The notes under the pieces: model-generated | Databases searched by the model: none | The model's input: only the letters and a program-made list of their open reading frames with translations | What the model was told of the DNA's origin: nothing | Assembly (NCBI RefSeq): GCF_024166365.1 | Contig: NC_064825.1 | Span: 105,786,480-105,850,479, forward strand | Origin: Elephas maximus indicus | Lineage: Eukaryota > Chordata > Mammalia > Proboscidea > Elephantidae | Direction of reading: 5' to 3' | Length of the DNA stretch: 64,000 nt | Shown: positions 21,336-35,074 of the stretch, piece by piece | Layout of the letters: each line of letters opens with the position of its first letter | Position numbering within the stretch: position 1 is the stretch's first letter | Position numbers and translations under genes: made by a program

Positions 21336-24300
21336 TTGCAGGGGGTGGAGCTGACATGGCACCACAACATCCCTCCACAACAAAGACTGGAAAAACTAAG
21401 TAAAACAGAGACGTACATCAATCCTGGAACTCTAAGCATCAAATGAAGAGATAAAGAACTCAACCAAGCACTGAATGGAATAAGAAACTGACAAAGAACA
21501 GAGAGCAAGGAGAGATCAGCCTGAATCTGGGATGCAAGATTGTACCAGCCAGATATCAAGCTAGGAATGCGCTCTCAAGGACTATTCAAAACCAAGAAAT
21601 ACACAACAGGGAACCAGATAGGTTAATATGTAAATTACAGCAATGTCAGAACAATAAAAAACGGAATAAATTGTGTAGGTTTAGAACTTCTTAATGGAGA
21701 GGAAGGCAAGGCAATACCAAGTAATAAAACACTTGTTCAAACCTAGGAAGACAAGAGTAAATTTGAAGAAAATCACAAGGAAAGTTTACAAATCTACTCA
21801 TCAAAATGAAGAAAAACATAAAGTCTCAGTAAAAACAAAACAAAAGAAATGAAAAAAAAAAATCACAAACAAAAGAAATTCAGCACATGAGAGTAAGAGG
21901 AACAAAGAAACTGCCTGCACCACACACACACAAAAAAACTATAAAATGACAGCAATAAACTCACACTTATCTATAATTACACTGAATGTAAAAGGCCTAA
22001 ATGCACCCATAAAGAAACAGAGTGACAGAATGCATAAGAAAACAGGACCCATTATTATGCTGTCTATAAGAGACACACCTTAGTAACAAAGATGCAAATT
22101 TATTAAAAATCAAAGAATGGAAAAAATACATTAAGCAAACAGCAACAAAAAAGCAGAAGTGGCAATAGTACTCTCAGATAACACAGATTTTAAAACAAAA
22201 TCCACCATAAAAGACAAAGAAGGGCACTATATAATGATTAAACGGACAATCCCTCATGAAGACATAATCATAATAAACGTCTATGCCCTCATGACAGGAC
22301 TCCAAAATACATAAAACTAACTTTAACAGCACTGAAAAGAGAAATTGACAGTTCCAAAATAATAGTAGGAGACTTCAACACACCATTCCTGGTAAAGGAC
22401 AGAACATCTAGAAAGCAACTCAACAAAGATACAGAAAATTTAAAGGACACAATCAAACAACTTGACCTCATAGACATATATACAACACTCCATCCAACAG
22501 CTGCAAAGCACACATTCTTTTCCAATGCACATGGAACATTCTCCAGAATAGACCACATCTTAGGACACAACACAACCATCAACAAAATTCAGAACATTGA
22601 AATAACACAAAGTGTCTTCTCTGATCACAGCACCATCAGGGTAGAAATTAACAACAGGAAAAGCAAGGGAAAAAATCAGTTACATGGAAACTGCCTAACA
22701 TCCTGCTTAAAAACCACTGGACAATAGAAGAAATCAAAGATGGAACCAAAAAATTCCTAGAATCAAATGAGAATGAAAACTCTTCATACCAAAATTTGTG
22801 GGACACAACAAAGGTAGTCCTCAGAGGTCAATTTACAGCAATAGATGCACACATCAGAAAAGAAGAAAGGGACAAAATCAAAACATTAGCTACACAACTC
22901 GAGCAAATAGAAAGAGAACAGCAAAAGAAGCCCACAGCCAAGAGAAGAAGGGAAATAATAAATATTAGAACAGAAATAAATGAAATAGAGAATAGAAAAA
23001 CAATAGAAAGAATCAATAAAACCAAAAGTTAGTTCTTTGAAAGGATCAACAAAATCGACAAACCACTGGTCAAACTGACAAAAGGAAAGCAGAAGAGGAT
23101 TCAAATAACCTATTAGAAATTAAATGGAGGGCACAACAACAGACTCAAGTGAAATAAAAAGAATCATAACAGAGTATTATGAAAACCTTGAGGAAACAAA
23201 TTTCTAGAAACACACAACCTACCCAAACTAACACAAAATGATGTTGAAAATCTGAACAGACTTATAACAAGAGATTGAAATGATTAAAAAAAAAAAAAAC
23301 TCCCAACACCAACAACCAAAAAAAGCCTGACCTAAATGGCTTCACTGGAGAATTCTACCAGGCATTCACAGAAGATCTTACTCTAGTACTACTCAAGCTA
23401 TTTCAGAACATAGAAAAGGAAGGAATACTTTCAAACTTATTCTATGAAGCCAGCATAACCCGACACCAAAATGAGAAAAAGACACCAAAAAAAAAAAAAA
23501 AATTTGAAAAATACAGAACAATATCTCTCATGAATATAGACGCAAAAATTCTCAACAAAATTCAAGTCAGTACAATTCAGCATCATATAAAAAAAAAATA
23601 CACTACAATCAAGTAGGATTCGTACTGGGTGTGCAATGATGGTTCAACATTAGAAAATCAATTGACATAATCCACCACATACATAAAAGGAAAGAATCAC
23701 TTGATACTCTCAATTGACTTAGAAAAGGCATTCCGGAAAGTCCAATACCCATTGCGGATAAAAACTCTCAATAAAATAAGTATAGAAGGAAAATTCCTCA
23801 ACATAATAAAGGGCGTCTATAAAACCAACAGCCAACATCATTCTTAATGGAGAGAGGCTGAAAACATTCCCCCTGAGAACAGGAACAAGGCAAGGATGTA
23901 CTTTATCACCACTCCTATACCTATAGCAATAAGGCAAAAAAAAAAAAAAAAGAAAGAAAGGGCACCCCAATTGTTAATGAAGAAGTAAAACTGACCCTAT
24001 TTGGGGACAATAAGATACTGTACATAGAAAATACAAAAGACTCCACAAGAAAACTGGTGGAACTTATAGAAGGTGTCAGGAGAGTAGCAAGATGCAAGAT
24101 AAACACACAAAAATCAGTTGGATTCCTAAACACCAATAAAGAGAATGATGAAATAGGTATCAGGAAAACAATACCATTTATAATAGTCACTAGAAAAAAT
24201 AAAATACTTAGGAACAAATCTAACCAGGGATGTAAAAAGACCTATGCAAAGAAAACTACAAAACGCTATTGCAAGAAACCAAAAGAGAGCTACATAAATG

Positions 24301-26660
24301 GGAAAACATAGCATGCTCACGCACAGGTAGACTCAACATTGTGAAAATGACAATTCTACCCAAAATGATTTACAAATATAATGCAATGCCGACTCAAATA
24401 CCAACAACATTCTTCAAAGAGATGGAAAAACTGATCATTAATTTTATATGGAAACGGAAGAAGCCTTGGATAAGTAAAGCACTATTGAAGGAGAGAATAA
24501 AGTAGGAAGACTCACACTACCTGACTTCAGAACCTACTATACAGCTACAGTAGTCAAAACAGTCTGATACTGGTGCAATGACAGATACATTGACCAATGG
24601 GACAGAATTGACAACCCAGAGGTAAATCCATCCACCTATGGTCGCCTGATCTTCAACAAAGGCCCAAAGTCCATCAAATGGGGAAAAGACAGTCTTTTTA
24701 ACAAATGATGCTGGCAAAACTGGATGTCCATCTCCAAAAAATGAAACAAGATCCATACCTCGCACCATATAAAAAAACTACTTCAAAATGGATCAAAAGC
24801 CTAAATATAAAGCTCAAAACTAAAAAAATAAGCATTACAGAAGAAAAAATAGGATCAAACACTAATACACTGCATTAACGGGATACAAACCATAACTAAC
24901 AGCACACAAACTGCAGATGGTAATCTAGATAACTGGGATCTTCTAAAAATCAAACACTTATGTTCATTAAAATACTTCACAAAAAGAGTAAAAAGAGAAC
25001 CTACATACTGGGAAAAATAATTTTGGCTATGACAAATCCAACAAAGGTCTAATTTCTAAAATCTGCAGGAAAATCCAACACACTCTACAACAAAAAGACA
25101 AATAATCAAATTACAAAATGGGCAAAGGAAATGAACAGACACTTCACCAGAGAAGACATTCAACCCACTAACAGACATGTGAGGAAATGCTCACAATCAC
25201 TAGCCATTAGAGAAATGCAAGTCAAAACCACAATGTGATACCATCTCACCCCGACATTACTGGCAGGAATCAAAGAAACAGAAAATAACATATGTTGGAG
25301 AGGCTCTGGGGAGATCGCAACTCTGATGCACTGCTGATGCAAATGCAAAATGATACAACCATATGGCTCTTCCTTAGAAAGCTAGAAACAGAAATACCAT
25401 TTGATTCAGCAATCCCACTCCTAGGAATATATCCTAGAGAAACAAGAGTTGTCACATCAATAGACATATGAACACCCATGTTCATTGCAGCATTGTTCAC
25501 AGTAGCAAAAGGATGGAAATAAACCAGATGCTCATCATCAGGTGAGTGGATAAACAAACTGTGGTACATACACACAATGGAGCACTAAGCAACAATAAAG
25601 AACAATGATGAATCTGTGAAGCATCTCACAACATGGATGAATCTGGAGGGCATTATGCTGAGTGAAATCAGTCAATCACAAAAGGACAAATGTTGTATGA
25701 GACCAGTGCTATAATAACTCATGAAAAGGTTTACACACACACACAAAAAACAATCTTTGATGGTTACCAGCTAGGGGAAGGGTGGAGATGGAAAAACACT
25801 AAAAAGGTAATAGATAAATGGTAACTTTGGTGAAGGGCAGGAGAGTACACAATACTGGGGAAGCCAGCACAACTTGTACAAAGCAAGGTCATGGAAGCTT
25901 CACAGACACATCCAAACTCCCTGAGGGATGGAATTGTTGGGCTGAGGGCTGTGGGGACCATGGCCTCGAGGAACAGCTAGCTCAATTGGCATAACATAAA
26001 GAAAATGTCTACATTCTACTTTGGTGAGTAGTGTCTGGGGTCTTAAAATCCTGTGAGCAGCCATCTAAGATTTTACTCCACTGTTCTCACTCCTTTGGCA
26101 GCAAGGGAGAACGAAAACTAAAGATACAAAGGAAAAATTAGTCCAGAGGACTAATGGACCACATCTACCACGGCCTCCACCAGACTGAGTCCAGTACAAC
26201 TAGATGGTGCCCGGCTACCACCACTCACTGCTCTGACAGGGATCACAATAGAGCTGGAGGAAAATGTACAACAAAATTCTAACTTAACAAAATCTAACTC
26301 AGACTTATTGGCCTGACATAGACTGGAAAAGCCCTGAGAGTATGGCCCCTGGACACCCTTTTAGCTCAGTAATGAAGTCACTCCTGATGTTTGATCTTCA
26401 TCCAAAGGTTAGACAGGCCCTTAAAACAAAATGAGACTAAAAGGGCACACAAGCCCAGGGGCAAGGGCTAGGAAGAAGGGGCAGGAAGGGACAGGAAAGC
26501 TGGTAGTAGTGAACCCAAGGTTGAGAAGGGAGAGTGTTGATATGTGGTGGGGTTGTTAACCAATATCGTAAAAGTTTGTGTACTAACTGGTTAATGAGAA
26601 GCTAGTCTGTTCTATAAATCTTCATCTAAAGTTCAATTTAAAAAAATAATAATAATAAAA
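21336..26660 (+). mobile_element. L1 LINE lacking ORF1 (copy 4)
   Basis: Opens with GGGGGTGGAGCTGACATGGC, an L1 5' start. It has a short 5' region, no recognisable ORF1, a broken ORF2 and a long 3' UTR ending in an A/AAT-rich tail. AAAATTTAGG at 21326-21335 and AAAAATTAGG at 26661-26670 are the target-site duplication. The inverted paralogue near 33850 shows the uninterrupted site. It is more diverged than the L1 at 547-6806 and belongs to a different subfamily. Confidence 0.9.
21946..25714 (+). pseudogene. L1 ORF2, heavily broken (copy 4)
   Basis: ATG at 21946 is followed by ITLNVKGLNAP-type endonuclease sequence, and a matching TAA lies at 25712-25714. Open pieces include 22796-23032 and 24269-24505 ([18 protein letters not shown]). 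The RT catalytic box reads LFGDNKIL near 23998 instead of FADD, losing a catalytic aspartate as well as the frame. Many stops and indels are present. Confidence 0.9.
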
Positions 26661-26950
26661 AAAAATTAGGATGCTATTTACCAAAGGACATTTAGGAATT
26701 TAAAAGTAGAGCCAATGAATGGGAAAATAGTTTCAAGATATGTAACTGACAAAGAGATTATATCCTTAATGTAAAAGAAAATGTCAAATAAATAAGATAA
26801 TTCAAAATAAAATTGATGAAATGATACCTGAAGACACTTTACAAAAGAGAAAATCCATAAACATATTAAAACATGCCTTACCTCTATAATCATAAATGCT
26901 GAAATTGAGACTACAGTGATATATTCTACAACAAACTAATACTAAATATG

Positions 26951-28463
26951 ATGTTGTTGTTGTTGTTAGGTGCCACCAAGTCAGTTCCCACTCATAGCGA
27001 CCCTATGCACAACAGAACAAAACTCTGCCCGGTCCTGCGCCATCCTTACAATCGTTGTTATGCTTGAGGTCTTTGTTGCAGCCACTGTGTCAATCCACCT
27101 CGTTGAGGGTCTTCCTCTTTTCCATTGACCCTGTATTCTGCCAAGCATGATGTCCTTCTCCAGGGACTGATTTCTTCTGACAACATGTCCAAAGTATGCA
27201 AGATGCAGTCTCACCATCCTTGCCTCTAAGGAGCATTCTGGCTGTACTTCTTCCAAGACAGATTTGTTCATTCTTTTGGCAGGCCATGGTATATTCAATA
27301 TTCTTCACCAATACCACAATTCAAAGGCGTCAACTCTTCTTTGGTCTTCCTTATTCATTGTCCAGCTTTCACACGCATATGATGTGATTGAAAATACCAT
27401 GGCTTGGGTCAGGCGCACCTTAGTCTTCAGGGTGACATCTTTGCACTTCAACACTTTGAAGAGGTCCTTTGCAGCAGATTTGCCCAATACAATGCATCTT
27501 TTCATTTCTTGACTGCTACTTCCATGGCTGTTGATTGTGGATCCAAGTAAAATGAAATCCATGACAACTTCAATCTTTTCTCCATTTATCATGATGTTGT
27601 TCATTGGTCCAGTTGTGAGGATTTTTGTTTTCTTTATGTTGAGGTGTAAGCCATACTGAAGGCTGTGGTCTTTGATATTCATTAATAAGTGCTTCAAGTC
27701 CTCTTCAGTTTCAGCAAGCAAGCTTGTGTCATCTGCATAACCCAGGTTGTTAATGAGTCTTCCTCCAATCCTGATGCCCAGTTCTTCTTCATATAATCCA
27801 GCTTCTCAGATTATTTGTTCAGCATGCAGATTAAATAAGTATGGTGAAAGAATACAACCCTGACGCATACCTTTCCCGACTTTAAACCAATCAGTATCCC
27901 CTTGTTCTGTCCGAACAACTGCCTCTTGATCTATATAAAGGTTCCTCATGATTACAATTAAGTGTTCTGGAATTCCCATTCTTCCCAGTGTTATCCATAG
28001 TTTGTTATGATCCACACAGTGAAATGCCTTTGCATAGTCAATAAAACACAGGTAAACATCCTTCTGGTATTCTCTGCTTTCAGCCAGGATCCATCTGACA
28101 TCAGCAATGATATCCCTGGTTCCACGTCCTCTTCTGAAACTGGCCTGGATTTCTGGCAGTTCTCTGTCGATATACTGCTGCAGCTGTTTTTGAATGATCT
28201 TCAGCAACATTTTGCTTGCGTGTGAAATTAATGATAATTGTTCTATAATTTCCACATTTGTTTGGATCACCTTTCTTGGGAATAGGCATAAATATGGATC
28301 TCTTCCAGTCAGTTGGCCAGGAAGCTGTCTTCCATATTTCTTGGCATAGATGAGTGAGCACCTCCAGTGCTGCACCTGTTTGTTGAAACATTTCAATTGA
28401 TATTCCATCAATTCCTGAAGCCTTGTTTTTCTCCAAGGCCTTCAGAGCAGCTTGGACTTCTTA
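26951..28463 (-). pseudogene. RTE-clade LINE, 5'-truncated RT gene
   Basis: The minus strand carries the second half of the RTE polyprotein: ASGIDGISIEMFQ near 28420, SFRRGRGTRDIIADVRW, VYLCFIDYAKAF (RT motif A) near 28040, QGCILSPYLFN, GYADDTSLLAE (catalytic YADD intact) near 27735, LNIKKTKILTTGP, and the C-terminal FGHVVRRNQSLEKDIM, ending with a stop at 26981. The 3' end is the ACAACAACAACA-type tail at 26951. The endonuclease is missing (5' truncation), and frameshifts near 27800 and 27300 break the frame. It is inserted in an old L1, with TAAATAT-type flanks on both sides. Confidence 0.92.
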
Positions 28464-29036
28464 ATCCAATCATAAATATCATAAAAGATGATAATACTGA
28501 GTGCTGGTCAGGAAGTAGAACTTCACATTGGAAAATTCAAACATTGTTATTACAAGTATAAACTGATACATCCATTTCGAAAAAAATTAATTGAGACCTA
28601 AATAAATGCCTGATACTTTTAGGAACAGACGCCTCTCTAACGAGTTCCCATGTGCAGTACAACAGTGTGCATGTCCCAAAATGGAAACATCCCAAATATC
28701 CACCATAGTAGAATGCATTTTGAAAAACTCTGAATATTTATACCATGAAGTAATAGAAATAAAATTGAACAAACTGCAAATATATACAATATCAATAATT
28801 CATAAACAAAATATTCATTGATGAAATTAAAACAGAATACACACTTCTTTTATAAGAAGTTTGCAAAAAGTAAAATTTGTATTTTTTATAGGCATAGTTA
28901 GATAGCAAAAATATATAGAAAAGTAAGTGTATGATTATAATAAATGCCATCCTTGTGGTTTTTGCTAGGACAGGAAGGAGGTGAGATTGGGAAAAGGTTG
29001 GTAATTGACTCGTACAGGGCTGGTAATGTTCTGAAG

Positions 29037-29200
29037 CCCTGGTGGTAGAGTGCTTCGGAACCCACCTGCTAATCAAAAGGTCAGCATTTTGAATCCACCA
29101 GCCACTGCTTGTAAACCCAATGGGGCAGTTCCACTCTTTCTTAGAGGATGCTATGAGTTGGAATCGACTGGGCTGCACAGGGTTGCTTTTATTCATTTAT
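29037..29200 (+). mobile_element. AfroSINE present in copy A only
   Basis: Sense, with AAGCCCTGGTGGTAGAGTGC and tail GCTATGAGTTGGAATCGACT. CTGGTAATGTTCT before and CTGGTAATGTCCT after it are the target-site duplication. The inverted paralogue near 33000 is uninterrupted. Confidence 0.92.
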
Positions 29201-29462
29201 TCATTCTGGTAATGTCCTATGTATTAATCTAGATGGTACCTACATGAGTGTTTCTACAAATTTTTAAAATTAATTAGCAATGTATTTTAATTAATATTTT
29301 ATTAACTTACTAGTGAAATTTTACAAAGCAGTTTAGGTTCCCATTTTACAATTTCCACTCAAGTGTTTCAGTGACATTATTTGCATTTATCACAATGTTT
29401 TAGCATTCTTTATTAATGTTCTGTTTGTTCCATTTCTAGTACTCTAGTTTCCCTGCCTCCTT

Positions 29463-29715
29463 ATCTTCTTATCTTTTCTTTCGAGTAATTGTTGACATTT
29501 AGCTTTCATAATGATGGTTTTGAAGTAGAGCAGGGATCATACGGGTAATATCTAATATTTCTGGGCCACTCTGCTTTTTCACTAAAAGGTGATCTCAGGG
29601 GAAAGGCTTAGTTCTACCTTTAAAGAGTCTTTCTGAGTTATAGTCTCAGGGAGTCCTCTGTCCTCTACTGTTCCAGTTCACCTGGCTTTTATATATATTA
29701 CATATAAAATCAGTT
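29463..29715. other. Spacer at the centre of the inverted duplication
   Basis: Non-coding sequence with no match in the other arm. Together with the RTE that follows, it forms the loop between the inverted arms. Confidence 0.55.
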
Positions 29716-32700
29716 GTCCTTAGCTGTTGTTGTCGTTAGGTGCTGTTAGGTCTGTTCCGACTGATAGCAAACCTAAGTACAACAAAATGAAAACTGCCCA
29801 GTCCTGCACCATCATCACAATCGTTGTTATGATTGAGCCCATTGTTGCAAGCACTGTGTCAATCCATCTCTTTGAGGGCCTTCCTCTCTTTTGCTGACCC
29901 TCTACTTTACCAAGCATGCTGTCCTTCTCCAGGGACTGATCCCTCCTGATAACATGTCCAAAGTATGTGAGAGGAAGTCTTGCCATCCCTGCCTCTAAGG
30001 ACCATTCTGGTTGTATGTCTTCCAAGGCAGATTTTTCATTCATTTGGTGGTCCATGGTATATTCAATATTCTTCACCAACAACACATTTCAAAGGCATTA
30101 ATTCTTCTTTGGTCTTCCTTATTTATTGTCCAGCTTTCGCAGGCATATGAGGTGATTGAAAACACCATGGCCTGAGTCAGGTACACCTACGTCTTCAAGG
30201 TGACATCTTTGCTTTTTAACACTTTAAAAAGGTCTTTCTCAACAAATTTGCCCAATGCAATGAGTTCTTTGATTTCTTGACTGTTGCTTCCATGGGTGGT
30301 GATTGTGGATCCAAGTAAGATGAAATCCTTGACAAATTCAATCTTTTCTGTGTTTATTATGATGTCATTTCTTGGTCAAGTTGTGAGGATTTTTCCTTTT
30401 CTTTATGTTAAGGTGTAATCACTACTGAAGACTGTGGACTTTTACCTTCATCATTAAGTGCTTCAAGTCCTCTTCACTTTCAGCAAGCAAGGTTGTGTCA
30501 TCTGCATAATGTAAGATGTTAATGAGTCTTCCTCCAATCCTATGCCCTTTTCTTCTTCATATAGTCCATCTTCTCAGATTATTTGCTCAGCATACAGATT
30601 AAGTATATGGTGAAAGGTTACAACTCTGACACACCCCCCTGACTTTAAATCATGCAATATTCGTGGTATTCTCTGCTTTCAGCCAGGGTGCACCTGACAT
30701 CAACAATAGTATACCTGGTTCCATGCCCTCTTCTGAATCCAGCCTGAATTTCTGGCAGTTCCCTGTCAATATACTGCTGCAGCAGCTTTTGAATGATCTT
30801 CAGAAAAATCTTACTTGTGTGCGATATTAATGTATTGTCTGATAATTTCTGTGTTCTGTGGGATCACTTTTCTTGGGAATAGGCATAAATATAGATCTCT
30901 CCCACTGGGTTGGCCAGGTAGCTGTCTTCCAACTTCCATGGTATAGATTAATGAATACTTCAAGTGTTGCATCCTTGTGTTGAAACACCTCAATTTGTAT
31001 TCCATCAATTGTTTGTAGACAATGCCTTCAGTGCAGTTTAGACTTCTTCCTTTAGTACCATTGGTTCCTGCTTATATGGTACCTCCTGAAATGTTTGGAT
31101 GTTAACCAATCCTTTTTGGTATAGTGAATCTGTGTATTCCTTCCATCTTCTTTTGATGTTTCCTAAATTGTTTAGTATTTTACCCATAGAATCCTTCAAT
31201 ATCATAAAATCGAGGCTTGAATTTTCAGTTCTTTCAGCTTGAGAAATGCCAAACATGTTCTTACCTTGTGGTTTTCCAGCTCTAGGCCTTGGCACATGTC
31301 ATTATAATACTTTTCCTTCTTCAGCTGCCCTTTGAAACATTCTGTTCAACTCTTTTACTTCATCATTTATTCCTTTCACTTTAGCTACTCCACGTTCAAG
31401 AGCAAGTTTCAGTCTCTTTGGACACCCTTTCTGGTCTTTTCTTTCTTTCCTCCCTTCTAATGACCTCTTGCTTTCTTCATGTATGATGTCCTTCATGTCA
31501 CTCCACAACTCATCTGGTCTTTGGTCATTAGTGTTGAATGTGTCAAATCTATTTTTGAGATGGTCTCTAAACTCAAGTGGGATATAGTCAAGGTCATACT
31601 TGGCTCTCGTGGACTTGTTCTAATTTTCTTCAGTTTCAACTTGAACTTGTATATGAGCAACTGATGATCTGTTTCGCAGTCATCCCCGGCCTTGTTCTGA
31701 CTGATGATATTGAGCTTTTCCCTTGTCTCTTCCCAAAGATGTAGTTGATTTGATTCTTGTGTACTCCATCTGGGGGGGTCCATGTGTATAGTCGCCGTTT
31801 ATGTTGGCAAAGAAAGGTATTTGCAATGAAGAAGTTGCTGGCCTTGCAAAATTCTGTCATGCGATCTCTGGCATCATTTCTATCGCAAGGCCATATTTTT
31901 AACTATTTATTCTTCTTTGTTTCCAACTTTCGCATTCCAATCACCAGTAATTATCAATGTATCCTGATTGCATGTTCCATCAATTTCAGACTGCAGAAGT
32001 TGGTAAAAATCTTCAAATTCCTCATCTTTGGCCTTAGTGACTGCTGCGTAATATGAATGAGTCATATTAACTGGTCTTCCTTGTAGGTTTATGGATATTA
32101 TCCTATAACTGACAGTGTTGTACTTCAGGATAGATCTTGAAATGTTCTTTTTGATGATGAATGCAACACCATTCCTCTTCTAGTTATGATTCCTGGCATA
32201 GTAGACCATATGATTGTGTGATTCAAAATGGCTAATACCAGTCCATTTCAGCTCACTAATGCCTAGGATATCTATGTGTATGTGTTCACTTCCATTTTTA
32301 ATGACTTTCAATTTTCCTAGATTCATACTTCATACTTTCTCATTTTCTAATTAGTAATGAATGTTTGCAGCTCTTTCCTCTCATTTTGAGTCATGCCACA
32401 TCAGCAAATAAAGGTTCTGAAAGCTTGACTCCATCCACTTCATTAAGGTCGACTGTGTCTTGAGGAGGCAGCTCTTTTGAAGTGCCTTCCAACCTTAGGG
32501 GCTCATCTTCTGGCACCATATCAGACAATGCTCGGGTGCTATTCATAAGGTTTTCACTGGGTAAATCTTTTCAGAAGACAACTGCCTTGTCCTTCCTAGT
32601 CTGCCTTAACCTGTAAGATCAGCTGAAACCTGTCTGCCAGGGCGACCCTGCTGGTATTTGAATACCAGTGACATAGCTTCCAGCATCACAGCAACACATA

Positions 32701-32735
32701 AGCCCCCACAGTGTGACAAACTGACAGACACGTCG
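29716..32735 (-). mobile_element. Nearly complete RTE-clade LINE, decayed
   Basis: Minus-strand element of about 3 kb with the 3' tail at 29716 and the 5' end near 32735. The endonuclease half is recognisable near 31800-32360, followed by WKEYTDSLYQK near 31140, QASFRR-like sequence near 30760 and HYADDTTLL near 30500. Relative to 26951-28463, about 180 bases containing RT motif A (the FIDYAKAF region) are deleted near 30655. Many further stops and frameshifts are present. It sits between the two arms of an inverted duplication. Confidence 0.9.
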
Positions 32736-33990
32736 TGGCAGGGAAATTAGAATAATGGAAATGGAATAAAGAGAACACAATTAAAGGGAATGTTGACATA
32801 TTATTGTGATAAATGTAACTAATGTCACTAAATAATTTGTGTGGAAGTTGTCAAATGGGAACCTAACTTGCTGTGTAAACTTTTGATAAAATGTTACTTA
32901 AAAAATGAATATTGCAAATTAATTTTTAAAAGGCACTCATTCAATTCCAGAGTAAATTGATTCATAGAACATCAGCAGCACTGTAGAAGTCAATTACCAA
33001 CCATGCCCTGGTAACATCACCCCTCTATCCCAGCAATAACCACAAATTTTACTTCCATTATAATTATTCACTTGCTTTTCTATATATTTTCACTATGTAA
33101 CTATGCCTATGAAAAAATACAAATTAATATTCTCTCTTTGCAAACTTTATGTGAAACAAGTCATGCAGTGTGTATTCTCTATATTTTAATTTTGTCAGTG
33201 AACACTGTATTTTAAAAATCATATGTGTTATTGCATGTAGTTACAGTTCAATTTTGTTCCTATTATTTCAGGTATAAACATTCCAAGTTTTTAAAAATTC
33301 ATTCTACTATGGTGTACATTTGGGATGTCCCCATTTTGGGACATGTGCACTGTTGCTTTTGTACATAAGAACTCATTAGAATGGGGTTTCTACCTAAAAG
33401 TAGCAATCATTTATTTAGCTCTCAAATAAGTTTTCGGATTGGATGTATCAATTTATACTTGTAATAGCAATGTTTGAAAGTACTAATGTGATGTTTTACT
33501 TCCTGACCAGCACTCAATATTATCGTTCTTTTTGATTTTTACCCATTAGCTTGGTAAAATGTCATTGCATCTTCATTAAATATGTCATTGTAGTTTCAAT
33601 ATGAATATTTATTATTATTGAAGTAGGTCGCATTTTAATATGTTTATTGTTTTTTCTCTTTTAAATTGCCTTCAGGCATCAATTGATCAATTTTCTTTTG
33701 AATTATTTGTCTTTATTCTTATTTATTTGAAATTTTCTTTTATATTAGGGATATAATCTCTTTGTCAGTTATATATCCTAAAACTATTTTTTCCATTCTT
33801 TAACTTTACTTTTCACTCTCTTAAATTTCCTTTAATAAATAGCATTCTAAATCTTAATTTAGCTGTAAAAACCAATTCGAAGAAACAAACCAAAATGTTT
33901 ATGAATGAGTAGACTTAAAACCAGATCGCATAGTTTCCAAAATTTAAAACAAAGAAAGTTTTCTTCATTATCCTTAGCTTCAAATAGGAT
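32736..33990 (-). repeat. Inverted copy of block a2
   Basis: The reverse complement follows copy A from about 29462 back to about 21190, minus the L1, RTE and SINE that interrupt A. It holds the paralogue of the old L1 fragment and non-L1 flanks on both sides (GGCAGGGAAATTAG at one end, the complement of CTTTCTTTGTTTTAAATNTTGG at the other). Because unique flanks also match, this is a duplication and not just two L1s. No gene. Confidence 0.85.
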
Positions 33991-34004
33991 GGGATCGATT
34001 AATG

Positions 34005-34078
34005 TATTTTAGACACCCACTCCCAAGCTTTTAAGACCCCAGGTGCCACTCACTAATGTGGGATATAGAACATTTTCT
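34005..34078 (-). mobile_element. Short L1 3' UTR fragment
   Basis: AAGACCCCAGGTGCCACTCA resembles the L1 3' UTR segment seen at 34750 and 50205. It lies between the inverted arm and the tail of the next L1, at a rearrangement boundary. Confidence 0.6.
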
Positions 34079-35074
34079 GTGTTTTTTTTTTTTTTTTAGT
34101 TTATTGGGCTTTATGTAAAAGTTTACAAATTAAGTCAGTCTCTCATACAAAAAGTTATACACACCTTGCTATGTACTCCTAGCTACTCTCCCCCTAATGA
34201 GAGAGCCCATTCCTCCTCTCCACCTTATAATCCCCGTGTCCATTCAACCAGCCCCTGACCCCTCTGTCTTCTTTTCTCACCTCCAGACAGGAGTTACCCA
34301 CATAGTCTCATGTGTCTACTCAAGCCAAAAAGCTCACTACTTACCAGTATCATTTTCTATCTTATAGTCCAGTCCAATTCCTGTCTAAAGAGTTCACTTC
34401 AGGAATGGTTCCAATCTTGGTCTAACAAAGGGTCCAGGGGCCGTGGCTTCTAGGGTCCCTCTAGTTTCAGTCAGACCATTAAGTCTGGTCTTTTTATGAG
34501 AATTTGAGATCTGCATTCCACTGTTCTCCTGCTTCATCAGGATTCTCTGTTGTGTTCCCTGTCAGGGCAGTTATCAGTGGTAGCTGGGTACCATCTAGTT
34601 CTTCTGATCTCAGGCTGATATACTTTCTGGCTGTGTGGCCCTTACTGTCTCTTGGGCTCATCTTTACCATATGTCTTTGGTGTTTTTCATTCTCCTTTCC
34701 TCCAGTTGGTTTGAGACCAATTGATGCATCTTAGATGGCCACTTCTACCATTTAAATCCCAGGCACCTCTCACCAAAGTGGGATGCAGAAGGTTTTCTTA
34801 ATACATTTTGTTATGCCAATTGACCTAGATGTCTCCAGATGTCCCTGCCTCTGCAATTCTGGCCTTTGAAGCACTTGTTGTAGTCAGGAAACTGCTTTTC
34901 GTTTAGTCCAGTTGTGCTGACCTCTCCTGTATTGTGTGTTTTCTTTCCCTACACCTATAACAGTTCATGTCTAAAAAAAAACTATCTAATTATTGAATAC
35001 CCCTCTCCCTCCAGCCCCATTCTCATAAACATCAAAGAATATTTTCTTCTCTGTTTAAACTTCTCCTAAAATAC

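Larger units (their letters stand above)
26671..29280 (+). mobile_element. Ancient L1 (L1M-like) 3' fragment, split by an RTE
   Basis: Two stretches, 26671-26950 and 28475-29280, together resemble the end of an old L1 ORF2 (ATGTAACTGACAAAGAGATT; CCAAATATCCACCATAGTAG) and an L1M-type 3' UTR (GGTAATGTCCTATGTATTAA). They are much diverged. The same sequence exists in the inverted arm at 32860-33845, so it predates the duplication. The precise end and subfamily are uncertain. Confidence 0.65.
21190..29462 (+). repeat. Segmental duplication copy A, right block (a2), carrying insertions
   Basis: Matches 32736-33990 in inverted orientation. Anchors (complement of the second): TTTGGTTTGTTTCTTC near 21286 versus 33879-33894; GGATGCTATTTACC near 26669 versus 33835; GTGCTGGTCAGGAAG near 28501 versus 33500; TAGTTTCCCTGCC near 29448 versus 32745. 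Insertions unique to this copy are the L1 at 21336-26660, the RTE at 26951-28463 and the SINE at 29037-29200. Confidence 0.85.

Noticed and set aside
26671-33990. The inverted match interpreted merely as two old L1 insertions in opposite orientation
   Set aside because: Non-L1 flanks on both sides of the L1 fragment also match (near 21286/33885 and near 29450/32740), which independent insertions would not share.
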